64,000 nucleotides of DNA, taken from assembly GCF_046630445.1 (NCBI RefSeq), contig NC_092337.1, positions 368,732,001-368,796,000 of the forward strand, read 5' to 3'. The translations under genes were made by a program, and so were the position numbers. This document shows positions 44,096 through 55,750 of the stretch, in pieces. The notes under the pieces are model-generated. The model was given only the letters and a program-made list of their open reading frames with translations, searched no databases and was not told where the DNA came from. Origin of the DNA: Rutidosis leptorrhynchoides. Lineage: Eukaryota; Streptophyta; Magnoliopsida; Asterales; Asteraceae. Every line of letters begins with the position of its first letter. The stretch's first letter is position 1.

Positions 44096-44112
44096 TTGGT
44101 ATCCGAGCGTTG
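44096..44112 (+). promoter_or_regulatory. Tekay primer-binding site (initiator tRNA-Met type)
   Basis: TTGGTATCCGAGCGTTGG follows the LTR end at 44094 with a 1-nt gap. It has one change (A to C) from the TGGTATCAGAGC core seen in the LARD. The downstream leader to 44190 is shared with the LARD. Confidence 0.85.
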
Positions 44113-44303
44113 GTCTTAGAGAACCAGAATTTTGCATTAGTGTGTCTTATCGAGTTTGTTAGGATGCATTAGTGAGTCTGGACTTCGACCGTGTTTACTT
44201 GAAAAATGATTGCTTGACAAATTTTGTTGGAAACTATATATTTTTAACATGTGAATATTATGTGATATATTAATCTCTTAACGCGTTTGATATTATGTGA
44301 TAG

Positions 44304-44918
44304 ATGTCTACCTCTAGAACAAGTCCCATTGACTCACCTAATAATAATGAAGAGTCAAATGTAAATTGGAATGATTCGTGGACTGATTCACAAGTTCCTG
44401 AAGAGGAACTGGAAGAAGAGTCGGAACCGGAAGAAGAATCGGAATCGGAAGAAGAATCGGAACCGGATGAAGAAATAGAATCGGTGGGGGAAATAATAAA
44501 ACGGTTAAGTAAAAGAAAATCCTCAACCAACCGACCAAGGTTAATTATGGTCAATGGTGTTTCCGCCAAGGAAGCAAAATATTGGGAGGATTACCAATTC
44601 TCCGATGAATCGGATTCCGACGAGAATTCCGATGATGTTATAGAAATTACCCCAACTGAATTTAAAAAGGCAAAAGAAAATAATAAGGGAAAGGGCATAA
44701 AAATAGAGAAATCTAATTCCAACCCCGATGAACTTTATATGTATCGTCAACCCCCGATGTCCTTAAGTTGTAACAATGACCCGGGAACCTCTAAACCACC
44801 AGGTTTTTCTAAACCAATGTGGAAAACAACGGCTCGTATTAGGGGAACATCATATATCCCTAGAAACTTGGCAAAACGAACCAAAACCGAAGAAGAAGAA
44901 ACAAGCGAGTCGGAATAA
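44304..44918 (+). CDS. Acidic leader ORF of the Tekay element, 204 aa
   Basis: An intact frame starting 210 nt after the LTR. Residues 30-62 are dominated by Glu, Ser and Asp; a second acidic patch (about 99-112, SDESDSDENSDD) follows a basic stretch (IKRLSKRKSS). The C-terminal third is Lys/Arg-rich with KPPGFSKPMWKTTARIRGTS and ends in a further acidic tail (EEEETSESE). The charge pattern suggests a nucleic-acid- or chromatin-binding, largely disordered protein, but I recognise no domain. It precedes the F-box ORF by 138 nt on the same strand. The ATG follows directly on GTGATAG, which could act as a splice acceptor. Intact length in a recent element argues for recent selection; the Glu run makes composition-driven openness possible on the opposite strand too. 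Confidence 0.65.
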   Translation: MSTSRTSPIDSPNNNEESNVNWNDSWTDSQVPEEELEEESEPEEESESEEESEPDEEIESVGEIIKRLSKRKSSTNRPRLIMVNGVSAKEAKYWEDYQFSDESDSDENSDDVIEITPTEFKKAKENNKGKGIKIEKSNSNPDELYMYRQPPMSLSCNNDPGTSKPPGFSKPMWKTTARIRGTSYIPRNLAKRTKTEEEETSESE

Positions 44919-45056
44919 GATAGTTGTATTCGTGTGGTGTAATATATGTAATATAGTGTGCTTATGCTTTATGATATATGTAAAAATTTCTTGTATTAAT
45001 AAGTATTTTTTTTTATGAATCTAACTCTTGTCTATTTTACAGTATAAAAACACAAA

Positions 45057-45740
45057 ATGGATAGACAACCCAATATTTTAAGAGACCTACCCGGAGACAT
45101 GATTGATGAAATCTTGTCTAGAGTCGGTCAAAATTCTTCAGCACAACTATTTAAGGCTAGATCAGTTTGTAAGACATTCGAAGAACGTTCCAAGAATGCC
45201 TTGGTTTATAAAAGGCTTTCGTTCGAAAGATGGGGGATATCACATTGGGAAATCCATAAGTTACGATGTATTTACTTTGACGCATATATTGCGGGGAACC
45301 CAAATGCTATTTTACGCAATGGGTTAAGAAATTATTTTGACTCAATATATCCGAATATTGGACTTCGTGATTTAGAAAAAGCGGCTAACATGCAACATAA
45401 AGAAGCATGTTATGCTTACGGATTAGTAATGTTCGTTTCTCACCAAAGTGAGAACAAGAACATCGGGCTACAACTATTAAACAAAACGTTCCCACAAGTG
45501 ACGGAGTCGGTAATTGGGGTAAGAAATGAGGTTTTTAGATTGTTACGGGACTGTTGGACATTACGTAACCCTCGTCCCTTTGACGACGTTACAACACGTT
45601 GTCTTATCAACGGCCATAACGGTTATGTTCCACAAGACCAAGGATGGGAAGTAATCCTAGTAAAACCAGAATGCATGACTTGTTTCTGGACGTATGAATT
45701 ACGTGTCTTTATTGCCTTTGCTGAACGACTTGTGTACTAG
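45057..45740 (+). CDS. F-box protein with SEL1-like segment, captured by the Tekay element
   Basis: An intact 227-codon frame from ATG 45057 to TAG 45738-45740, between PBS and gag. Residues about 8-50 form an F-box: LRDLPGDMIDEILSRVG, with LFKARSVCKTFEE after it. Residues about 100-140 (LRDLEKAANMQHKEACYAYG, then IGLQLLNKTF) look like a SEL1/TPR-type helical repeat, and the C-terminus has CMTCFWTYELRVF. This architecture matches the plant F-box family of At1g67623 and At2g35280 as I know it. Such proteins bind SKP1 through the F-box and bring a target to the SCF ubiquitin ligase. A canonical acceptor, CTATTTTACAG, ends at 45042, 14 nt before the ATG, so expression from a spliced LTR transcript is plausible. 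A captured host gene kept by the element is the simplest reading; the target is unknown. Confidence 0.8.
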   Translation: MDRQPNILRDLPGDMIDEILSRVGQNSSAQLFKARSVCKTFEERSKNALVYKRLSFERWGISHWEIHKLRCIYFDAYIAGNPNAILRNGLRNYFDSIYPNIGLRDLEKAANMQHKEACYAYGLVMFVSHQSENKNIGLQLLNKTFPQVTESVIGVRNEVFRLLRDCWTLRNPRPFDDVTTRCLINGHNGYVPQDQGWEVILVKPECMTCFWTYELRVFIAFAERLVY

Positions 45741-46081
45741 CTAGAATTATCTTCACAACCATCTTGTATCAAATTTATTGTGTGCTATATTTCATGCTAT
45801 ATGTAAAATAAGCGGTATTGTAAGTTTGTAAAATATTGTGTAAAAGTTTGAACGCGAAATATTATTATAATCAGTTTTTCATATAGAATTGTAGTAGTTG
45901 AATTGTATATTAGCTACTAAGTATGAACTTAACGGGTAGGTACTACCCGAATTTAAACTTATAAAACGCTAATATGAAGAAAAAGCTTTTATAAATGAGT
46001 TCATATTATGCTACGAAATACTATTAACTACTCTTAATATACTGTACGATTAACTTGTTCCATTTGACTATTTTGAAGGAA
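45741..46081 (+). other. Spacer between F-box ORF and gag
   Basis: AT-rich, no gene. It holds the AACGGGTAGGTACTACCCG hairpin at 45931-45949, an internal counterpart of the sequence before the 3' LTR. Confidence 0.6.
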
Positions 46082-49000
46082 ATGGCACCGACTACTCGAC
46101 ACACCGTGAATATGAATGAAGAGGAATTCCGTACTTTTTTAGCTTCAAACATAGCCGCAGTACAGGCTGCGCTACATACCAACAATAACCTTGGATCTAG
46201 TAGTACAGGAAATCGTGTAGGATGCACCTACAAAGAATCACTGCCTGCAAACCTTTGGAATTTGATGGAACCGAAGGACCGATCGGATTGAAACGGTGGA
46301 CCGAGAAGGTCGAATCGGTGTTTGCCATAAGTAAGTGTACTGACGAGGACAAAGTGAAGTACACTACACATACCTTCACAGGTTCTGCGTTAACATGGTG
46401 GAATACCTATCTAGAGCAAGTGGGACAAGACGATGCGTACGCACTACCGTGGTCAGCATTCAAGCACTTGATGAACGAGAAGTACCGTCCCAGAACCGAG
46501 GTCAATAAGCTCAAGAAAGAACTTAGAGGGTTACGAACCCAAGGATTTGATATTACCACGTACGAAAGACAATTCACAGAATTGTGCCTATTGTGTCTGG
46601 GAGCATTCGAAGATGAGGAAGAGAATATCGACGCGTTTGTGAAAGAATTACCGGAAAGAATCCAAGAAGATATAAGTTCACACGAGCCCGCCTCCATACA
46701 ACAGGCATGTAGAATGGCTCACAAACTAGTGAACCAGATTGAAGAAAGAAATAAAGAACAGACTGCTGAAGAGGCCAATGTGAAGCAAGTCAAAAGAAAG
46801 TGGGAGGAAAACGGTGATAAGAATCACCAATACAACAACAACAGCAATTACAACAATAATCGCAACAATTATCCCAACAATCGCAACATCAATCGCAACT
46901 ACAACAAACGGCCCAACAACAACAACAACAACAACAACAGCAACTACAACAATCATCCCAACAATAATAATAACCGCAACAGCAACAACAATCAGAAGCA
47001 GCTATGCCAAAGGTGTGAAAAGTATCACTCGGGGTTCTGCACCAAATTTTGCAACAAGTGTAAAAGAAATGGTCATAGCGCGGCGAAGTGTGAGGTCTAC
47101 GGACTAGGGGTTAATAGAACGAAAGGAACAAATGGTGTCGGAATGAGTAATGGCGGAGCAAGTAGTGTCGGAGCAAGTTTTGCCAATGTAGTTTGTTATA
47201 AATGTGGAAAACCGGGCCACATTATTAGAAATTGCCCGAACCAGGAGAACACGAATGGACAAGGCCGGAGAAGAGTTTTCAATATTAATGCGGCAGAGGC
47301 ACAGGAAGACCCGGAGCTTGTTACGGGTACGTTTCTTATTGACAATAAATCTGCTTACGTTTTATTTGATTCGGGTGCGGATAGAAGCTATATGAGTAGA
47401 GATTTTTGTGCTAAATTAAGTTGTCCATTGACGCCTTTGGATAGTAAATTTTTACTCGAATTAGCAAATGGTAAATTAATTTCAGTAGATAATATATGTC
47501 GGAATCGAGAAATTAAACTGGTTAGCGAAACATTTAAGATTGATTTGATACCAGTAGAGTTAGGGAGTTTTGATGTGATAATTGGTATGGACTGGTTGAA
47601 AGAAGTGAAAGCAGAGATCGTTTGTTACAAAAATGCAATTCGCATTATACGAGAAAAAGGAAAACCCTTAATGGTGTACGGAGAAAAGGGCAACACGAAG
47701 CTACATCTTATTAGTAATTTGAAGGCACAAAAACTAATAAGAAAAGGTTGCTATGCTGTTCTAGCACACGTCGAGAAAGTACAAACTGAAGAAAAGAGCA
47801 TCAATGATGTTCCCATTGCAAAAGAATTTCCCGATGTATTTCCGAAAGAATTACCGGGATTACCCCCACATCGATCCGTTAAATTTCAAATAGATCTTGT
47901 ATCAGGAGCTGCACCAATAGCTCGTGCTCCTTACAGACTCGCACCCAGCGAGATGAAAGAACTGCAAAGCCAATTACAAGAACTTTTAGAGCGTGGTTTC
48001 ATTCGACCAAGCACATCACCGTGGGGAGCTCCTGTTTTGTTTGTCAAGAAGAAAGATGGTACATTCAGGTTGTGTATCGACTACCGAGAGTTGAACAAAC
48101 TTACCATCAAGAACCGCTACCCACTACCGAGAATCGATGACTTATTTGATCAACTACAAGGCTCATCTATTTATTCAAAGATTGACTTACGTTCCGGGTA
48201 TCATCAAATGCGGGTGAAAGAAGATGATATTCCAAAGACTACTTTCAGAACACGTTACGGTCATTACGAGTTTATGGTCATGCCGTTTGGTTTAACTAAT
48301 GCACCAGCTATGTTCATGGACCTTATGAACCGAGTGTGTGGACCATACCTTGACAAGTTTGTCATTGTTTTCATTGATGACATACTTATTTACTCAAAGA
48401 ATGACCAAGAACACGGTGAACATTTAAGAAAGGTGTTAGAAGTATTGAGGAAGGAAGAATTGTACGCTAAGTTTTCAAAGTGTGCATTTTGGTTGGAAGA
48501 AGTTCAATTCCTCAGGCACATAGTGAACAAAGAAGGTATTAAGGTGGATCCGGCAAAGATAGAAACTGTTGAAAAGTGGGAAACCCCGAAAAAACCGAAA
48601 CACATACGCCAGTTTTTAGGACTAGCTGGTTACTACAGAAGGTTCATCCAAGACTTTTCCAGAATAGCAAAACCTTTGACTGCGTTAACGCATAAAGGGA
48701 AGAAATTTGAATGGAATGATGAACAAGAGAAAGCGTTTCAGTTATTGAAGAAAAAGCTAACTACGGCACCTATATTGTCATTGCCTGAAGGGAATGATGA
48801 TTTTGTGATTTATTGTGACGCATCAAAGCAAGGTCTCGGTTGTGTATTAATGCAACGAACGAAGGTGATTGCTTATGCATCTAGACAATTGAAGATTCAC
48901 GAACAAAATTATACGACGCATGATTTGGAATTAGGCGCGGTTGTTTTTGCATTAAAGACTTGGAGGCACTACTTATATGGGGTCAAAAGTATTATATATA

Positions 49001-50235
49001 CCGACCACAAAAGTCTTCAACACATATTTAATCAGAAACAACTGAATATGAGGCAGCATAGGTGGATTGAATTATTGAATGATTACGACTTTGAGATTCG
49101 TTACCACCCAGGGAAGGCAAATGTGGTAGCCGATGCCTTGAGCAGGAAGGACAGAGAACCCATTCGAGTAAAATCTATGAATATAATGATTCATAATAAC
49201 CTTACTACTCAAATAAAGGAGGCGCAACAAGGAGTTTTAAAAGAGGGAAATTTAAAGGATGAAATACCCAAAGGATCGGAGAAGCATCTTAATATTCGGG
49301 AAGATGGAACCCGGTATAGGGCTGAAAGGATTTGGGTACCAAAATTTGGAGATATAAGAGAAATGGTACTTAGAGAAGCTCATAAAACCAGATACTCAAT
49401 ACATCCTGGAACGGGGAAGATGTACAAGGATCTCAAGAAACATTTTTGGTGGCCGGGTATGAAAGCCGATGTTGCTAAATACGTAGGAGAATGTTTGACG
49501 TGTTCTAAGGTCAAAGCTGAGCATCAGAAACCATCAGGTCTACTTCAACAACCCGAAATCCCGAAATGGAAATGGGAAAACATTAACATGGATTTCATCA
49601 CTAAATTGCCAAGGATTGCAAGTGGTTTTGATACTATTTGGGTAATAGTTGATTGTCTCACCAAATCAGCACACTTCCTGCCAATAAGAGAAGATGACAA
49701 GATGGAGAAGTTAGCACGACTGTATTTGAAGGAAGTCATCTCCAGACATGGAATACCAATCTCTATTATCTCTGATAGGGATGGCAGATTTATTTCAAGA
49801 TTCTGGCAGACATTACAGCAAGCATTAGGAACTCGTCTAGACATGAGTACTGCCTATCATCCACAAACTGATGGGCAGAGCGAAAGGACGATACAAACGC
49901 TTGAAGACATGCTACGAGCATGTGTTATTGATTTCGGAAACAGTTGGGATCGACATCTACCGTTAGCAGAATTTTCCTACAACAACAGCTACCATTCAAG
50001 CATTGAGATGGCGCCGTTTAAAGCACTTTATGGTAGAAAGTGCAGGTCTCCGATTTGTTGGAGTGAAGTGGGGGATAGACAGATTACGGGTCCGGAGATT
50101 ATACAAGAAACTACCGAGAAGATCATCCAAATTCAACAACGGTTGAAAACCGCCCAAAGTCGACAAAAGAGCTACGCTGACATTAAAAGAAAAGATATAG
50201 AATTTGAAATTGGAGAGATGGTGTCGGACCAGTAG
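46082..50235 (+). pseudogene. gag-pol: Tekay gag-pol polyprotein, with gag frameshift and integrase C-terminal deletion
   Basis: Gag starts at ATG 46082, but the frame shifts near 46230-46245; the main frame (46222-50235, 1337 codons) holds the rest. Numbered in it: gag capsid about 15-175, Asn-rich linker 205-260, knuckle-like Cys/His cluster about 260-300, second knuckle [14 protein letters not shown] about 325, protease [11 protein letters not shown] about 380, RT with [10 protein letters not shown] about 717, RNase H ([10 protein letters not shown]) about 863, integrase HHCC about 1060-1100, catalytic core with MDFIT, SDRDGRF and HPQTDGQSE about 1123-1225. It stops at EIGEMVSDQ. Compared with element B, about 97 bp are missing here, removing the GPY/F module and shifting the frame, so the chromodomain is no longer joined. 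The catalytic domains are intact otherwise. Confidence 0.92.
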
Positions 50236-50558
50236 CTTACCGACTTGGGTTACCTCAACAACTCGCGACTGTACATAACACTTTCCACGTCTCGAATATG
50301 AATAAATGTTTTGCTAAAGAAGATCTCACTATTCCGTTAGATGAAATCCAAATCAACGAAAAACTTCAATTCATCGAAGAACCCGTCGAAATAATGGATC
50401 GTGAGGTTAAAAGACTTAAGCAAAACAAGATACCAATTGTTAAGGTTCGATGGAATGCTCGTAGAGGACCTGAGTTCACCTGGGAGCGTGAAGATCAGAT
50501 GAAGAAGAAATACCCGCATCTATTTCCAGAAGATTCGTCAACACCTTCAACAGCTTAA
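50236..50558 (+). pseudogene. Detached chromodomain segment of the Tekay integrase
   Basis: After the deletion the frame continues in another register. It encodes the linker and a CR-type chromodomain ([45 protein letters not shown], in part 50298-50558). In chromoviruses this domain steers integration to heterochromatin. It has no start of its own in a sensible context, so it is probably not made. Confidence 0.85.
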
Positions 50559-50593
50559 AATTTCGGGACGAAATTTATTTAACGGGTAGGTAC
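50558..50593 (+). promoter_or_regulatory. Tekay pre-LTR palindrome and PPT region
   Basis: AAATTTCGGGACGAAATTT (50558-50576), 17 nt, then the 3' LTR at 50594. Layout and spacing are the same as in the LARD and element B. Confidence 0.65.
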
Positions 50594-53500
50594 TGTAGTG
50601 ACCCGAACTTTTCCATGTTTATATATATTAATTGAGATTGATATTTACATGATTAAATGTTTCCAACATGTTAAGCAATCAAACTTGTTAAGACTTGATT
50701 AATTGAAATATGTTTCATATAGACAATTGACCACCCAAGTTGACCGGTGATTCACGAACGTTAAAACTTGTAAAAACTATATGATGACATATATATGGAT
50801 ATATATATAGTTAACATGATACTATGATAAGTAAACATATCATTAAGTATATTAACAATGAACTACATATGTAAAAACAAGATTACTAACTTAATGATTT
50901 TTAAACGAGACATATATGTAACGATTATCGTTGTAAACACATTAATGTATATATATCATATTAAGAGATATTCATACATGATAATATCATGATAAAATAA
51001 TAATTTAAAATCTCATTTGATATTATAAACATTGGGTTAACAACATTTAACAAGATCGTTAACCTAAAGGTTTCAAAACAACACTTACATGTAACGACTA
51101 ACGATGACTTAACGATTCGGTTAAAATGTATATACATGTAGTGTTTTAATATGTATTTATACACTTTTGAAAGACTTTAATACACTTATCAAAATACTTC
51201 TACTTAACAAAAATGCTTACAATTACATCCTCGTTCAGTTTCATCAACAATTCTACTCGTATGCACCCGTATTCGTACTCGTACAATACACAGCTTTTAG
51301 ATGTATGTACTATTGGTATATACACTCCAATTATCAGCTCTTAGCAGCCCATGTGAGTCACCTAACACATGTGGGAACCATCATTTGGCAACTAGTATGA
51401 AATATCTCATAAAATTACAAAAATATGAGTAATCATTCATGACTTATTTACATGAAAACAAAATTACATATCCTTTATATCTAATCCATACACCAATGAC
51501 CAAAAACACCTACAAACACTTTCATTCTTCAATTTTCTTCATCTAATTGATCTCTCTCAAGTTCTATCTTCAAGTTCTAAGTGTTCTTCATAAATTCTAC
51601 AAGTTCTAGTTACATAAAATCAAGAATACTTTCAAGTTTGCTAGCTCACTTCCAATCTTGTAAGGTGATCATCCAACCTCAAGAAATCTTTGTTTCTTAC
51701 AGTAGGTTATCATTCTAGTACAAGGTAATAATCATATTCAAACTTTGGTTCAATTTCTATAACTATAACAATCTTATTTCAAGTGATGATCTTACTTGAA
51801 CTTGTTTTCGTGTCATGATTCTGCTTCAAGAACTTCGAGCCATCCAAGGATCCATTGAAGCTAGATCCATTTTTCTCTTTTCCAGTAGGTTTATCCAAGG
51901 AACTTAAGGTAGTAATGATGTTCATAACATCATTCAATTCATACATATAAAGCTATCTTATTCGAAGGTTTAAACTTGTAATCACTAGAACATAGTTTAG
52001 TTAATTCTAAACTTGTTCGCAAACAAAAGTTAATCCTTCTAACTTGACTTTTAAAATCAACTAAACACATGTTCTATATCTATATGATATGCTAACTTAA
52101 TGATTTAAAACCTGGAAACACGAAAAACACCGTAAAACCGGATTTACGCCGTCGTAGTAACACCGCGGGCTGTTTTGGGTTAGTTAATTAAAAACTATGA
52201 TAAACTTTGATTTAAAAGTTGTTATTCTGAGAAAATGATTTTTATTATGAACATGAAACTATATCCAAAAATTATGGTTAAACTCAAAGTGGAAGTATGT
52301 TTTCTAAAATGGTCATCTAGACGTCGTTCTTTCGACTGAAATGACTACCTTTACAAAAACAACTTGTAACTTATTTTTCTGACTATAAACCTATACTTTT
52401 TCTATTTAGATTCATAAAATAGAGTTCAATATGAAACCATAGCAATTTGATTCACTCAAAACGGATTTAAAATGAAGAAGTTATGGGTAAAACAAGATTG
52501 GATAATTTTTCTCATTTTAGCTACGTGAAAATTGGTAACAAATCTATTCCAACCATAACTTAATCAACTTGTATTGTATATTATGTAATCTTGAGATACC
52601 ATAGACACGTATACAATGTTTCGACCTATCATGTCGACACATCTATATATATTTCGGAACAACCATAGACACTCTATATGTGAATGTTGGAGTTAGCTAT
52701 ACAGGGTTGAGGTTGATTCCAAAATATATATAGTTTGAGTTGTGATCAATACTAAGATACGTATACACTGGGTCGTGGATTGATTCAAGATAATATTTAT
52801 CGATTTATTTCTGTACATCTAACTGTGGACAACTAGTTGTAGGTTACTAACGAGGACAGCTGACTTAATAAACTTAAAACATCAATATAAATATTAAAAG
52901 TGATGTAAATATATTTTGAACATACTTTGATATATATGTATATATTGTTATAGGTTCGTGAATCAACCAGTGGCCAAGTCTTACTTCCCGACAAAGTAAA
53001 AATCTGTGAAAGTGAGTTATAGTCCCACTTTTAAAATCTAATATTTTTGGGATGAGAATACATGCAGGTTTTATAAATGATTTACAAAATAGACACAAGT
53101 ACGTGAAACTACATTCTATGGTTGAATTATCAAAATCGAATATGCCCCTTTTTATTAAGTCTGGTAATCTAAGAATTAGGGAACAGACACCCTAATTGAC
53201 GCGAATCCTAAAGATAGATCTATTGGGCCTAACAAACCCCATCCAAAGTACCGGATGCTTTAGTACTTCGAAATTTATATCATATCCGAAGGGTGTCCCG
53301 GAATGATGGGGATATTCTTATATATGCATCTTGTTAATGTCGGTTACCAGGTGTTCACCATATGAATGATTTTTATCTCTATGTATGGGATGTGTATTGA
53401 AATATAAAATCTTGTGGTCTATTGTTACGATTTGATATATATAGGTTAAACCTATAACTCACCAACATTTTTGTTGACGTTTAAAGCATGTTTATTCTCA

Positions 53501-53845
53501 GGTGAATACTAAGAGCTTCCACTGTTGCATACTAAAATAAGGACAAGATTTGGAGTCCATGTTTGTATGATATTGTGTAAAAACTGCATTCAAGAAACTG
53601 ATTTCGATGTAACATATTTGTATTGTAAACCATTATGTAATGGTCGTGTGTAAACAGGATATTTTAGATTATCATTATTTGATAATCTACGTAAAGCTTT
53701 TTAAACCTTTATTTATGAAATAAAGGTTATGGTTTGTTTTAAAAATGAATGCAGTCTTTGAAAAACGTCTCATATAGAGGTCAAAACCTCGCAACGAAAT
53801 CAATTAATATGGAACGTTTTTAATCAATAAGAACGGGACATTTCA
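50594..53845 (+). repeat. Tekay 3' LTR
   Basis: 3252 bp; same ends as 40845-44094, about 99% identical. It carries the same promoter block, stem-loop block (about 53457) and U5 hairpin. Confidence 0.95.
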
Positions 53846-54389
53846 GCCTGAAGTAGCTTGCGAAGCTTTTTCTTCGTTTTCGTAGGTAGTGAACCTCCGA
53901 TGGTCACTTTTTGCTCCGGGAACAGAGGGTTGATGGAGATTTTCTCTTCGCTCGAATCTTCTTCTCTAGTTTCAAGGATACATTCCCCTGGCCTTTCCTA
54001 TGTTTCCCTAATAGCCATGATTACCTTTTCTCGATCATAGGTCGAAGCTAGGGTACCAATCCCTTTGGGCGTGTAGAACTTTACTAATTGGTATATAGTA
54101 GATGCAATTATTCCCATTTTCATCATGGCTACTCTTCCTAGCAGAATGTTATGCTGTGAGGTGGACCGGACTACTACAAGGTCTAGTGTTTCGGTCCTGG
54201 ATAACGGTTGTTCTCCAATGGTGAGATCGAGGTCTATCTCTCCGATAGGCCAGCTTCTTTCCCCAGAGAATCCAGCTAGAGGTACTCTTGGTGGACTTAG
54301 GTGGGCTTTAATGGAAGGGCTGAGCTGATTGAAGCAATGCTCATACATGATGTCGCATGCACTGCCGCCATCCAGGTAAACTCGATGTA
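53846..54389 (-). pseudogene. Tat protease and protease-RT linker
   Basis: Minus-strand aspartic protease: YLDGGSACDIMYEHCF at the right end (D-G-G variant of the active site), then FSGERSWPIGEIDL and SQHNILLGRVAM, typical of Tat proteases. One TAG lies just after IRET (about 53998). The linker to the RT continues left to 53851 and resumes at 40844 across the Tekay insertion. At 54390 the frame is cut by LTR A. Confidence 0.85.
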
Positions 54390-55684
54390 TGAAATGCCCC
54401 GTTCATATACAATATAAACGATTCACAATAATTGATTACATCGCGAGGTAATTGACCTCTATAAGATACATTTTACAAACATTGCATTCGTTTTTAAAAG
54501 ACAAACTTTCTTTACATCGAAAGTTGACGGCAAGTATACTATTTCATAATACCTCCAACTATAATTGACTTAATAATAATCTTGATGAACTCGACGACTC
54601 GAATGCAACATCTTTTGAAATATGTCATGAATGACTCCAAGTAATATCTCTAATATGAGCAAATGCACAGCGGAAGATTTCTTTCATACCTGAGAATAAA
54701 CATGCTTTCAAGTGTCAACCAAAAGGTTGGTGAGTTCATAGGTTTATCATAAAACAAAAAAATTCATCATTTTGATAGACCACAAGATTTAAATCCTGCA
54801 TGGTACAAATGGGCCCGAATCCTATACCCACCTATAATGTACATGCGATATCTTTTAAATACAGTATACCTTTCTCGTGTACGAAATCATCTTTCATAAA
54901 TCTTATTAACCGTACACATATCTTGTGCACAAAAATAACATACACATAACCTGTGTATAAAATCATTCTCTCGATACATAACATTCACTTTTCATTGCTT
55001 TTGTAGCTTGGCTTGGTAACCGACCTTAACATATAATGCGCATAATAATATCCCCAAAACAGAACATCTCGTCTGTATAATAATCATATAAAATTCGAAG
55101 TACTAAACACCACGCCCACTAGCCCTTCCGTCTAGTGAACATTCTGGGTGAGGGTGTTAAACCCGGTAGCTACCTTTAGGATTCGCGTCAATTAGGCGTG
55201 CACTAATTCTCAAAATTAGTGATGTTCCCTAATTCTTAGGTTACCAAGTAATAATAATAATCAGGGGAAAAATATTCATATCAATTGTCGCAATTATCAC
55301 GTCCACATAATTCAATGGTGGCAATTATCACGTCTACATAATTCATTCGAGGAATGTTTTGCTTGTGTCTATCTCGTCAAACATCTATAAAAGCATTTCA
55401 TGTATTCGCAGTTCAAAATGTATTTCAAAAGCATTTAATAAAGCAGTTGTAAAAGTAGCGCATGTATTCTCAGTCCCAAAAATGTAAAGAGTAAAAGGGA
55501 ATCAAATGAACTCACTATACTGTATTTCGTAGTAAAAATACATATGACGTCATTGAACAAGTGCAAGGTTGGCCTCGGATTCACGAACCTATATCATTGA
55601 TATATCTATTAAAACATATAATGGAAATCTCATAATTTTATATATATACATATAACAAACTAATGATTTTTAAATATAATATTA

Positions 55685-55750
<66 letters not shown>

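Larger units (their letters stand above)
40845..53845 (+). mobile_element. Tekay/Del-type chromovirus carrying two extra ORFs
   Basis: A complete 13.0-kb element with 5' LTR 40845-44094, PBS, acidic ORF, F-box ORF, gag-pol, chromodomain remnant, pre-LTR palindrome and 3' LTR 50594-53845. The target duplication is GCCTG (40840-40844 and 53846-53850). LTRs differ at about 27 positions by hand count (0.8%), so it is recent. It is not autonomous now: gag has a frameshift and the integrase C-terminus has a deletion. The chromodomain and initiator tRNA-Met PBS place it in the Tekay/Del group. Confidence 0.95.
30937..54389 (-). mobile_element. Tat-lineage Ty3/Gypsy element, fragmented by later insertions
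   Basis: Removing the inserted elements leaves, from right to left, protease, RT, RNase H, second (archaeal-type) RNase H, integrase, a tandem array and an ORF on the opposite strand. This order, the dual RNase H and the antisense ORF downstream of integrase are features of the Tat clade (Retand-type). The gag and 5' LTR lie beyond the LTR A insertion at 54390. Several nonsense and frameshift mutations show it is dead and older than its guests. Its left end is not resolved. Confidence 0.8.

Noticed and set aside
44270-44569. Ser/Asp-rich minus-strand frame opposite the acidic ORF
   Set aside because: The repeat of GAA/GGA codons yields open frames on both strands; the plus frame is longer and is placed as a leader ORF.
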